In this document: one piece after another, positions 57,496-64,000 of the stretch
Position numbering within the stretch: position 1 is the stretch's first letter
Layout of the letters: each line of letters starts with the position of its first letter
NCBI RefSeq assembly: GCF_000423665.1
Contig: NZ_AUIK01000029.1
Span: 62,001 to 126,000, forward strand
From: Solirubrobacter soli DSM 22325
GTDB lineage: Bacteria; Actinomycetota; Thermoleophilia; Solirubrobacterales; Solirubrobacteraceae
Direction: 5' to 3'
DNA length: 64,000 nucleotides
Notes under the pieces: model-generated
Databases searched by the model: none
The model's input: the letters and a program-made list of their open reading frames with translations, nothing else
Told to the model about the DNA's origin: nothing
Translations under genes and position numbers: made by a program

Positions 57496-58164
57496 CTAGA
57501 CCGCGTCCAGAAGAGCCCCCGTCCGGGCCTCGTCGAGGCGCCCGATCGGCCCGATCGGCGCGTTTTGGCCCCCCAGCGCGGACAGCGCCGTCCGAAGGTC
57601 ATGACGCGTCACCCGCGCGAGCGCGAACGGCCCCGTGACCACCACGATCGTGTGCCGCTCGTCACGTGCGACGAACACCTTCCCGCGGGTGTGTTCACCG
57701 ACGAGCTCGCCCCACGGGGCGGCGTCGTCGGGGCCGCGGACACCGGCCGTGTCGGCGCCGCCCGCCACCTCGCCCGCCGTGTCGTCGCCGCCCGCCGCCT
57801 CGCCCGCCGTGTCGTCGCCGCCCGCCACCGCGCCCGCCGTGTCGTCGCCGCCCGCCACCGCGCCCGCCGTGTCGTCGCCGCCCGCCACCTCGCCGCCGCC
57901 GCCCGCCGCGCTGCCGCCGCCCGCCACCGCGCCGCCCGCACGCGCCGCGCCGCCCGCGCCCGCCGCGCCGCCGGCCGCCGCCGTGTCGTCGCCGCCCGCC
58001 GCCTCGCCGTTCACGTGCGCGAGCGCGCGTGCCGCCTCGGCGAGCCGGGCCGGGCCGGCGAGGTGCGCGCCGCCGGCGTCGAGCACGACCGCGGCGCGGA
58101 TGTCGGCACTCAACGCGGTGATGAAGTCGAGCGCGAGGGAGGGGGTGAGGGACGCCGTCGTCAC
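57496..58164 (-). CDS. Roadblock/LC7-like protein interrupted by a Gly-Asp-Ala minisatellite
   Basis: A 222-residue protein from GTG 58164. The N-terminal part (LALDFITALSADIRAAVVLDAGG ... LAEAARALA) and C-terminal part (GKVFVARDERHTIVVVTGPFAL ... HDLRTALSALG) together resemble one Roadblock/LC7 alpha-beta fold, a module that binds small GTPases of the MglA type. Between them are about 95 residues of Gly, Ala and Asp with five copies of GGDDTAG-type decapeptides encoded by a 30-bp repeat. The insertion falls where the central helix and strand meet and is probably a flexible loop. The family call is inference; no GTPase gene is adjacent. Confidence 0.6.
   Translation of the reverse strand: MTTASLTPSLALDFITALSADIRAAVVLDAGGAHLAGPARLAEAARALAHVNGEAAGGDDTAAAGGAAGAGGAARAGGAVAGGGSAAGGGGEVAGGDDTAGAVAGGDDTAGAVAGGDDTAGEAAGGDDTAGEVAGGADTAGVRGPDDAAPWGELVGEHTRGKVFVARDERHTIVVVTGPFALARVTRHDLRTALSALGGQNAPIGPIGRLDEARTGALLDAV
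57751..57900. repeat. 30-bp in-frame minisatellite
   Basis: Five units start at 57751, 57781, 57811, 57841 and 57871, all beginning GTCGtCGCCGCCCGCC; the first is degenerate. On the minus strand they encode GGDDTAG plus three variable residues. Length changes would stay in frame. Confidence 0.88.
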
Positions 58165-58188
58165 GGTTCGCGACAATAGAGCGCGGTC

Positions 58189-58332
58189 ATGTCCCAACTC
58201 GCGCGAATCTCCTGGCTCGTCACCGTCGGCATCTGCCTCATCGCGGCGCTGATCCTCCTCATCTCCGGCTACGACGGGTACGCCGGCGTCACGCTCGCGG
58301 TCGCCATCGCCGCGGGCATCAACCTGCTCTGA
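58189..58332 (+). CDS. Small two-helix membrane protein (47 aa)
   Basis: ATG 58189 to TGA 58332 encodes 47 residues starting MSQLARISWLVTVGICLIAA. Two hydrophobic helices (WLVTVGICLIAALILLI and AGVTLAVAIAAGINLL) are joined by SGYDGYAG. Such proteins are common but unnamed in actinobacteria. It is divergent from the Roadblock-like gene with a 24-base gap. Codon use and the hydrophobic pattern argue for a real gene; the ribosome site is weak. Confidence 0.5.
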   Translation: MSQLARISWLVTVGICLIAALILLISGYDGYAGVTLAVAIAAGINLL

Positions 58333-58359
58333 CGCGGCGCGATCCGCGGAGCGGATCCT

Positions 58360-58410
58360 GGGGGTGTGATTCTCCACCGTCCCCACGGGACGGTAGATCA
58401 ACACACCCCC
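58360..58410 (+). terminator. Two-tier hairpin, first of a pair
   Basis: Outer stem GGGGGTGTG (58360-58368) with CACACCCCC (58402-58410), inner stem ACCGTCCC (58376-58383) with GGGACGGT (58387-58394). It follows the 47-residue gene by 28 bases and may be its terminator. The same outer stem recurs at 58430-58482. Confidence 0.5.
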
Positions 58411-58429
58411 GCCCGGACCCGCCGCCGCC

Positions 58430-58482
58430 GGGGGGTGTGATGCTCCGCTCCCGCATAGCGAAACACCAGCAGCACACCCCCC
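58430..58482. other. Second hairpin with the same outer stem
   Basis: GGGGGGTGTG (58430-58439) pairs with CACACCCCCC (58473-58482). The loop differs from the first hairpin and has only a weak inner stem. The two hairpins are 20 bases apart. Confidence 0.5.
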
Positions 58483-58487
58483 GGCCA

Positions 58488-58897
58488 GGTCGGTCGCGTC
58501 ACACCGCCGGGCAGAGGTCGGTCGCGTCACAACGCCGGCCGAGGTCGGTCGCGTCGCACGGGCCGACCGGAGGGCGGTCAGCCGCGTCACGCCGCCCAAG
58601 GGGCATGGTCGGTCGCCTCACCCCGCCGGCCGGGCGACGGTCAGCCGCGTCACGCCGCCCACGGGCCGTGGTCGGTGGCGTCACAGCGCCGGGCCGACCG
58701 GGCCGAGGTCAGCCGCGTCACGCCGCCCAAGGGGCATGGTCGGTCGCCTCACCCCGCCGGCCGGGCGACGGTCAGCCGCGTCACGCCGCCCACGGGCCGT
58801 GGTCGGTGGCGTCACAGCGCCGGGCCGGCCGGGGCGAGGTCACCCACATCACGCCGCCCGGCCGGGCCGACGTCAGCCGCGACACACCCCGCCGGGG
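58488..58897. repeat. About 31-bp irregular repeat array with a 131-bp higher-order duplication
   Basis: A GGTC(A/G)G(C/T)CGCGTCAC-type core starts at 58488, 58516, 58543, 58576, 58607, 58639, 58670, 58707, 58738, 58770, 58801 and, degenerate, 58838, 58871 and 58894. Steps are 27-37 bases. The block 58576-58706 is repeated almost exactly as 58707-58837, a 131-base duplication of four units. Two core types alternate (GGTCAGCCGCGTCACGCCGCCC and GGTCGGTCGC-TCAC). The array fills the gap up to the CDF transporter stop. No gene is credible inside it. Confidence 0.85.
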
Positions 58898-59842
58898 TCA
58901 GTCGCGTTTGAGGGCCTCGCCTGGGCGGACGCGGTCTTCGGGCTCGAGGTGGATCAGGACGTCGGCGCCCTTGAGCTCGTCCTCGATCGTGTCCTGGATC
59001 TCGTGGCCGAGCCGGTGCGCTTCTTCAAGTGTGGTGCCGTGGACGAACTGGACGTGCAGGTCGACGTAGCGGCGGGCGCCGGCCTGGCGGGTGCGCAGTT
59101 GGTGGTAGCCGACGACGCCGCGGTCGGCGAAGGACTCGATGGCGCTGGTGATCGCGGCGACGTCCTCGTCAGGAAGTGCCTCGTCGACCAACACGCGGAT
59201 CGACCCGGCGGTGATGCGGACGCCGGTGATGACGATCGCGGCGGCGATGATCAAGGCGACGACGGGGTCGAGCCAGTGTGCGCCGGTCACGCTGACGAGA
59301 CCGAGGCCGATGAGGACGCCGATCGACGTGTAGGCGTCGGTTCGGAGGTGCGCGGCGTCGCCTTCGAGTGCGGGGCTCGAGGTCTCGCGCGCGCGGCGGA
59401 ACAGCCAGGTCGAGACGCCGAGGTTCGCGATGCTGGCGAAGCCGATGACGACGATGCCGATGCCGAGGTTCTGGAGCTCCGGGCCGTGGATGAGCGCGCG
59501 GATCGCGGCGTAGGCGATCACCGCGCTGCCGGCGAGGATCAGCATGCCCTCCGCGGCCGCCGCGGCGTTCTCGAACTTCTCGTGGCCGTAACGGTGTGAC
59601 GCGTCGGCCGGCTCTTCCGCGCGGCGGACGGAGAAGAAGGCGATGAAGCTCGCGAGCAGGTCGATGCCCGAGTGCAGGGCCTCGGTGAGGATCGCGACCG
59701 AGCCGGTGAGCACGCCCGCGATGATCTTCAGCGCGATCAGCGTCGTGTTGGAGATGATCGAGATCGCGGCGGCGCGGCTGCGCGCGCGGGCGTGCTGCGG
59801 CTGCTCCGTCGTGGCGGCGCCGTTTACCGCGTGGCCAGCCAT
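58898..59842 (-). CDS. Cation diffusion facilitator (CDF) metal efflux transporter
   Basis: A 314-residue CDF protein from ATG 59842 with GGGAG just ahead. Six hydrophobic segments; the metal site has both HxxxD elements, LHSGIDLLAS in helix 2 and HLRTDAYTS in helix 5. A cytoplasmic C-terminal domain (TSAIESFADRGVVGYHQLRTR, YVDLHVQFVHG) is typical of the family. It likely exports Zn, Fe or Mn by proton exchange. The gene overlaps the rdgB end by 19 bases and is the last of the murI-rph-rdgB operon. Confidence 0.93.
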   Translation of the reverse strand: MAGHAVNGAATTEQPQHARARSRAAAISIISNTTLIALKIIAGVLTGSVAILTEALHSGIDLLASFIAFFSVRRAEEPADASHRYGHEKFENAAAAAEGMLILAGSAVIAYAAIRALIHGPELQNLGIGIVVIGFASIANLGVSTWLFRRARETSSPALEGDAAHLRTDAYTSIGVLIGLGLVSVTGAHWLDPVVALIIAAAIVITGVRITAGSIRVLVDEALPDEDVAAITSAIESFADRGVVGYHQLRTRQAGARRYVDLHVQFVHGTTLEEAHRLGHEIQDTIEDELKGADVLIHLEPEDRVRPGEALKRD

Positions 59843-60384
59843 CGGGAGAGCTCCCGGGCGGCGTGACCACGGTGCGAGATCGCGTCCTTCTCCGCATCCG
59901 AGAGCGCAGCCATCGTCCGGCCGGGCGTCTCGTCGGCGACGAAGATCGGGTCGTAGCCGAACCCGCCCGCCCCATGCGGCTCCGCCGCCAGCGTCCCCTC
60001 GCAGCGGCCCTCGAACAGCCGCTCCTCGCCGCCGGGCTCCACGTACGCGATCACGCACACGTAGCGCGCGCGGCTTCCCGCCGGGGCCTCGCGGTGCAGC
60101 TTGGCCAGGTTCTCGCCGTCGCTGGCGTTCTCCCCCGCGAAGCGCGCGGTCCGCACGCCCGGGCGCCAGTCGAGCGCCTCGGCCTCGATCCCCGAGTCGT
60201 CGGCGAAGGCGGGCTGGCCGGTCGCCTCAGCCGCCGCCCGCGCCTTGATCAGCGCGTTCGCGCCGTAGGTCTCCCCTGTCTCCTCGGGGCTCTCCAGCCC
60301 GTCCGGCAGGGGCGCGAACGGCACCCCGGGCAGGAGGCGCTCGAACTCGCGGACCTTGTGCGCGTTGCGCGTGGCGAGGATCAC
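59824..60384 (-). CDS. rdgB: RdgB/HAM1 non-canonical purine NTP pyrophosphatase
   Basis: A 186-residue enzyme that removes ITP, dITP and XTP from the nucleotide pool. GTG 60384 gives MILATRNAHKVREFERLL, the family start. TYGANALIKARAAAEATGQPAFADDSGIEAEAL, PGVRTARFAGENAS, GGFGYDPIFV and SHRGHAARELSRWL are the standard blocks. It overlaps rph by four bases (GTGA), the usual murI-rph-rdgB order of actinobacteria. Confidence 0.95.
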   Translation of the reverse strand: MILATRNAHKVREFERLLPGVPFAPLPDGLESPEETGETYGANALIKARAAAEATGQPAFADDSGIEAEALDWRPGVRTARFAGENASDGENLAKLHREAPAGSRARYVCVIAYVEPGGEERLFEGRCEGTLAAEPHGAGGFGYDPIFVADETPGRTMAALSDAEKDAISHRGHAARELSRWLATR

Positions 60385-61109
60385 GCCAGCGCGGCTTCCT
60401 GCGCGGCCCGCAACCCTTCGATGCCTGACTGCGCGAGCGCGAGCAACTCGTCGAGGTGGGTGCGCGACAACGGCGTGCGCTCGGCGGTCGCCTGGACCTC
60501 GACGAGGCCGCCGTCGCCGGTCATGACCACGTTCGCGTCGACCTCGGCGGTCGAGTCCTCGGGGTAGTCGAGGTCGAGCATCGGAATCCCGTCGACGACC
60601 CCGCACGACACGGCGGCGATGCTCCCCGTCAGCGGACTGCGTGCGATCAGGCCGTCGGTCTGCAGCTTCCGGACCGCGAGCGCGAGCGCCACGTAGCCGC
60701 CGGTGATCGCCGCGCAGCGGGTCCCGCCGTCGGCCTCGAGCACGTCGCAGTCGATGTAGACGGTCCGCTCGCCGAGCACGCCGAGGTCCGCCACTCCGCG
60801 CAGGCTGCGGCCGATCAGCCGCTGGATCTCGATCCCGCGCCCGTCCTGCTTCCCGCGCGCGATGTCGCGCTGCTTGCGCTCCCCCGTCGACGCGGGGAGC
60901 ATCCCGTACTCGGCAGTCATCCAGCCTGTGCCGCGGCCCGCCATCCAGCGCGGGACCGACTCCTGGACCGACGCCGTGCAGATCACCCGCGTCCCGCCGC
61001 ACGAGATCAGCGCCGAGCCGGCCGCAGTGCGGACGAACCCAGGCTCGATCGTCACGGGCCGCAGCTCATCCGCGGCCCGCCCGCCGCTGCGCGTGCGCAC
61101 GCTCGTCAT
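60381..61109 (-). CDS. rph: Ribonuclease PH
   Basis: A 242-residue phosphorolytic exoribonuclease that trims tRNA 3' ends. ATG 61109 yields MTSVRTRSGGRAADELRPVT. TAEYGMLPASTGERKQRDI, GRGIEIQRLIGRSLR, YIDCDVLEADGGTRCAAITGG and DLDYPEDSTAEVDANVVMTG are family blocks, including the phosphate-binding Arg region. Full length; overlaps murI by four bases. Confidence 0.97.
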   Translation of the reverse strand: MTSVRTRSGGRAADELRPVTIEPGFVRTAAGSALISCGGTRVICTASVQESVPRWMAGRGTGWMTAEYGMLPASTGERKQRDIARGKQDGRGIEIQRLIGRSLRGVADLGVLGERTVYIDCDVLEADGGTRCAAITGGYVALALAVRKLQTDGLIARSPLTGSIAAVSCGVVDGIPMLDLDYPEDSTAEVDANVVMTGDGGLVEVQATAERTPLSRTHLDELLALAQSGIEGLRAAQEAALA

Positions 61110-61978
61110 CGCGGCACCAGCTCCGTCTGCACCGCGACGTGCTCCACCGAACCGATCGGCAGCTGCAGGAACCGGGTGCCGGACGCGCGCAGGGCCTCGG
61201 GGTCGCCGGACGTGAGGAACCGGTATTCGCCCTCCATGCTGGAAGTGTTCCCCAGCCCGCGGCTGCCGAGCACGTGCTCCACCTGCCGCGCGATCGCCGT
61301 GCCGGAGCTGACGATCTCCACCCCGCGGCCGAGCATCCGCTGCAGCAGCGGTCCGATCAGCGGGTAGTGGGTGCAGCCGAGGATCACCGTGTCCACCTCC
61401 GCCTCGCGCAGCGGGCGCGTGTAGTGGCGGACGGCGTCGACCATCTCGGAGTCGAACGGCGATCCGCGCTCGATCAGCGGCACCAGCCCGGGGCAGGCGA
61501 CGCCCGTGACGGTTACGAACGGGTCGGCCGCCGCGATCGCCTTCTCGTAGGCGCCGCTGCGGACCGTCGCCTCGGTCGCCATGTAGCCGACGCGGCCGTT
61601 GCGGGTCGCGGCCACGGCGCGCACCGCGCCGGGCTGGACGACGCCGAGCACGTCCACGCCGAGGGTCGTCTGCATGAGCCGCTCGCGCAGCGCCGGCAGC
61701 GCCGCGGAGGACGCGCTGTTGCATGCGACGACGAGCAGCTTGATCCGGCGCGCCAGGAGCTCCTCCGCGATCTCGAGCGAGAACGCCTCGATCTCCCCCC
61801 GCGGGCGCGGGCCATACGGCACCCGCGCGGAGTCGGCGAAGTAGACGAAGTCCTCGTTGGGCAACTGCACGAGCAACTCGTGCAGCACCGTCAGGCCACC
61901 GACCCCGGAATCGAATACGCCGACGGGCCGACGGCGCAGCGCGTCGGGCGCGGACGGGGGCACGGACGGCGCGACCAC
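61106..61978 (-). CDS. murI: Glutamate racemase
   Basis: A 290-residue cofactor-free racemase making D-Glu for peptidoglycan. PVGVFDSGVGGLTVLHELL, DSARVPYG, the two catalytic Cys in VACNSASSAAL and ILGCTHYPLI, and the His that follows, are all present. GTG 61978 is the start. It heads the overlapping murI-rph-rdgB-CDF operon. Confidence 0.96.
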   Translation of the reverse strand: MVAPSVPPSAPDALRRRPVGVFDSGVGGLTVLHELLVQLPNEDFVYFADSARVPYGPRPRGEIEAFSLEIAEELLARRIKLLVVACNSASSAALPALRERLMQTTLGVDVLGVVQPGAVRAVAATRNGRVGYMATEATVRSGAYEKAIAAADPFVTVTGVACPGLVPLIERGSPFDSEMVDAVRHYTRPLREAEVDTVILGCTHYPLIGPLLQRMLGRGVEIVSSGTAIARQVEHVLGSRGLGNTSSMEGEYRFLTSGDPEALRASGTRFLQLPIGSVEHVAVQTELVPR

Positions 61979-62026
61979 GCCGCCAGTCTGGCAGGCCGTC
62001 CGGACCCGCCGTCCGTTCGCCGCGCA

Positions 62027-62227
62027 TCAGGACTTGAGCCCGTCGATCGTCTTCTTGAGCTTGTCGGCGATCGCCCCGGCGATCTCGCCGCCCTTGATGT
62101 CCTTCGTCGCGGCGACCACGCCCGCGAGCAGGACGCCCATCAGCAGGATCAGGCCGACGTACTCGACCGTCCCCTGCCCTCGTTCTCGCAGCAGCGCGGC
62201 ATGCGCGCGCCCCATCCACTCGTACAC
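62027..62227 (-). CDS. Flp/Fap-type prepilin-like small protein
   Basis: A 66-residue protein from GTG 62227, chosen because AAGGAGG lies 5-11 bases upstream. RERGQGTVEYVGLILLMGVLLAGVV matches type IVb (Flp) prepilins: a cut site after Gly with Glu at +5 and Tyr at +6 (G/QGTVEY), followed by a hydrophobic helix. The short tail KGGEIAGAIADKLKKTIDGLKS would face outward. No tad assembly gene is in the window, so it is either an orphan pilin or part of a tad system elsewhere. Confidence 0.75.
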   Translation of the reverse strand: MYEWMGRAHAALLRERGQGTVEYVGLILLMGVLLAGVVAATKDIKGGEIAGAIADKLKKTIDGLKS

Positions 62228-62325
62228 ACGAGCCTCCTTCGAATCCCTGCCCGGCACCATGCGGGGCACGGTCGGGAGTCTCGGTGCGGGGCCTGCAACG
62301 TCTCTACGCGCATTCGTGACTTTTC

Positions 62326-62340
62326 TGCACCAAAAGTGCA
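62326..62340. promoter_or_regulatory. Inverted repeat TGCAC-N5-GTGCA
   Basis: Perfect 5-bp arms around CAAAA in the gap between the divergent pilin and MFS genes, followed by a second CAAAAGTG. It may be a regulator site for either gene. Confidence 0.3.
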
Positions 62341-62437
62341 ACAAAAGTGTTCCCTGGCCCCATGACCAGGGGCTGGACCTGTACCTATGCGATCGGAGGG
62401 GGTCACAAGGGCCCGCCCGGCTTAGCGTCAACACGCG

Positions 62438-63673
62438 ATGTACACAGTCCAGGACAGCAGCGCGATCCGAAAGAACCTCACGACGGGGCGTCTCAAGCAG
62501 CGCGTGGGCGGCACGGTGCTGCTCCTCGGCACCTGCTCGCTGCTGACCGACATCTCCTCGGAGATGGTGTCGGCGATCCTGCCGCTGTACCTGGTCGCCA
62601 CGCTCGGCTTCTCCCCGCTCCAGTACGGGATCGTCGACGGCCTCTACCAGGGCGCGAGCGCGATCGTGCGGCTGATCTCGGGTTTCCTGGGTGACCGGCT
62701 GAACCGGCACAAGACGGTCGCGGCGTTCGGGTACGGGCTCTCGGCGGTCTGCAAGCTCGGGCTGGCGGTGGTCGGCGGCGCGCTCGGGAGCCTCAGCGCG
62801 CTGATCCTGCTCGACCGCACCGGGAAGGGCATCCGGACCGCGCCGCGCGACGCGATGATCTCGCTGACCGCGCCCAAGAAGGATCTCGGCCTCGCGTTCG
62901 GCGTGCACCGGGCGATGGACACCGCGGGCGCGATGATCGGGCCCGTGCTCGCGTTCGTGCTGCTCGCCGCGGCGCCGAACGCGTGGAGCAACCTGTTCCT
63001 GATCTCGTTCTTCATCGGGATGCTCGGCTTCTTCGTGATCGCGCTCCTGGTCCGCGAGCCGCGCCAGAAGGCACCCGCCGCCGAGAAGCCGGACCTCAAG
63101 GCCGCGGTGAAGCTGCTCGACGGCCAGAAGTTCCGCTCGCTGACGATCGCCGGCGCCGCGCTCGGGCTCGCCACCGTCAGCGACGGCTTCATCTACCTCA
63201 CCCTGCGCCAGCAGGTGGACTTCTCCAACGCGGTCTTCCCCCTGCTCGCGACCGGGACCGCGCTGCTGTACATGCTGCTCGCCGCGCCGCTCGGGCGGGT
63301 GGCGGACCGGTTCGGCCGCGGGCGGGTGCTGATCGGCGGCTACGTCGTCCTGCTCGCCGTGTACTGCATCCTGATGCTGCCGTCGGCGGGCTACGCGTCG
63401 CTGGTCCTCGTGCTCGCCCTGCTCGGCACGTATTACGCTGCGACCGACGGCGTCCTGATGGCCATGGGTTCCCAGCACATCCCTGAGCAACTGCGCGGCA
63501 GCGGGCTCGCGCTGCTCGGGACCGCGACGAGCGTCACGCGCCTGTTCGGGTCGATCCTGTTCGGCGTCTTGTGGACGGTGGCCGGCGTCGAGGCCGCGAT
63601 CGCGATCTTCGCCGCGGGCCTGATCGTGGCGATGGGGCTGGCGGTGCGCGGGCTCCAGGTGGCGCGTGCGTAG
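62438..63673 (+). CDS. MFS transporter
   Basis: A 411-residue major-facilitator protein with about 12 hydrophobic helices. LLTDISSEMVSAILPLYLVATLGFSP opens it, and the loop 2-3 motif reads SGFLGDRLNRHKTV. DRTGKGIRTAPRDAMISL is typical of a branch of uncharacterised MFS proteins. A mid loop (LVREPRQKAPAAEKPDLK) separates the two halves. Substrate unknown. The next gene starts eight bases before its stop. Confidence 0.88.
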   Translation: MYTVQDSSAIRKNLTTGRLKQRVGGTVLLLGTCSLLTDISSEMVSAILPLYLVATLGFSPLQYGIVDGLYQGASAIVRLISGFLGDRLNRHKTVAAFGYGLSAVCKLGLAVVGGALGSLSALILLDRTGKGIRTAPRDAMISLTAPKKDLGLAFGVHRAMDTAGAMIGPVLAFVLLAAAPNAWSNLFLISFFIGMLGFFVIALLVREPRQKAPAAEKPDLKAAVKLLDGQKFRSLTIAGAALGLATVSDGFIYLTLRQQVDFSNAVFPLLATGTALLYMLLAAPLGRVADRFGRGRVLIGGYVVLLAVYCILMLPSAGYASLVLVLALLGTYYAATDGVLMAMGSQHIPEQLRGSGLALLGTATSVTRLFGSILFGVLWTVAGVEAAIAIFAAGLIVAMGLAVRGLQVARA

Positions 63674-64000
63674 CCGCAGCATCGCGTTCGCCGCGCTGGC
63701 CGGGATCTGTGTCGTCGCCGCGATCGTGTCGGGCGCGATCGCCGTCGTGGGCAACAAGAAGACCGTCGAGAAGGGCAACAAGGCCGTCGCCGCGGCGCGC
63801 CCGAACGCCGAGCGCGTCATCGGCGGCGGGGAGCCGTTCGTCGCGTTCCGCACCCTCGACCGCACGAACCCGGCCAACTACGGCAGGTTCGCCGTCGCGC
63901 CGCTGACCGCCGAGGGCCCCGGCAAGGCGGTGCTCGCCGGGCCGGTGTGCGAGCGGGTGACGTTCCGCGCGTCGACCGGCATGTGTCTCGCGCGGGCGGG
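63666..64000 (+). CDS. Membrane-anchored extracytoplasmic protein, N-terminal part (runs off the right edge)
   Basis: Only the first 111 codons are present. From GTG 63666 the protein has an N-terminal helix (SIAFAALAGICVVAAIVSGAIAVV) and then an extracytoplasmic part (EPFVAFRTLDRTNPANYGRFAVAPL) with a Cys pair near the edge. The opening looks like TolB-type or other beta-propeller proteins, but too little is visible to be sure. It overlaps the MFS gene by eight bases and is likely co-translated. Confidence 0.65.
   Translation, partial: MRSRSIAFAALAGICVVAAIVSGAIAVVGNKKTVEKGNKAVAAARPNAERVIGGGEPFVAFRTLDRTNPANYGRFAVAPLTAEGPGKAVLAGPVCERVTFRASTGMCLARA

Noticed and set aside
58488..58897. Possible CRISPR array
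   Set aside because: Unit steps vary from 27 to 37 bases. The parts between cores are related to each other and not unique spacers, and no cas gene is present.

Overview
The window is very GC-rich DNA with dense, mostly overlapping operons, many GTG starts and no recognisable tRNA or rRNA. The gene content suggests a free-living, Gram-positive-type actinobacterium. It includes a GuaB3-type IMP dehydrogenase next to guaA, HU, D-Ala-D-Ala carboxypeptidase, murI-rph-rdgB, and secreted LamG/FN3 proteins joined by Thr-Pro linkers. Thermoleophilia/Solirubrobacterales is my best guess, by inference only; there is no marker gene in the window that settles it.

Layout. (1) 1-6790: a glycan-assembly block with a GT2 fragment, asnB, a WbbL-like GT2, UDP-GlcNAc 2-epimerase, a WecG/TagA glycosyltransferase and a Wzx-type flippase. 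(2) 6787-21013: a family of secreted right-handed beta-helix proteins. One is a lipoprotein on the minus strand. Four are large tandem paralogs on the plus strand with LamG or Ig-like N-termini, FN3 and (TP)n linkers, and nearly identical C-terminal halves. (3) 21092-25564: three more glycosyltransferases and a second epimerase paralog that lacks a usual active-site Glu. (4) 25725-33884: a soluble PAS histidine kinase with a pseudo-receiver, glmS, a LamG protein, a UDP-glucuronate decarboxylase-like enzyme, glmM, rpsI with a long acidic extension, and rplM. (5) 34073-48059: secreted giants (a collagen-like protein, a copper-radical-oxidase protein with three LamG domains, a two-LamG protein), an M23 peptidase, and WbpI-like and WbpD-like enzymes. 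(6) 48140-52250: a WbpE-like aminotransferase at the end of a guaB3-guaA operon. (7) 52357-64000: mostly housekeeping (fruK-like kinase, dacA, LysM, pyrF, HU, CDF transporter, rdgB, rph, murI). It also holds a protein with an LQRTAGN motif typical of contractile-injection-system cargo, a Roadblock-like protein split by a minisatellite, a Flp-type prepilin and an MFS transporter.

How it fits together. glmS and glmM feed UDP-GlcNAc. Epimerases and WbpE/D/I-like enzymes could turn it into UDP-ManNAc and a diacetamido-mannuronate donor. The decarboxylase-like enzyme could give UDP-xylose. WecG/TagA, GT2 and GT4 enzymes and the flippase would build and export a surface glycan. The secreted LamG, beta-helix and AA5 oxidase proteins are candidates to bind or modify it outside the cell. 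Non-coding interest lies in several minisatellites, two long-hairpin islands and shared palindromes upstream of the secreted-protein genes.
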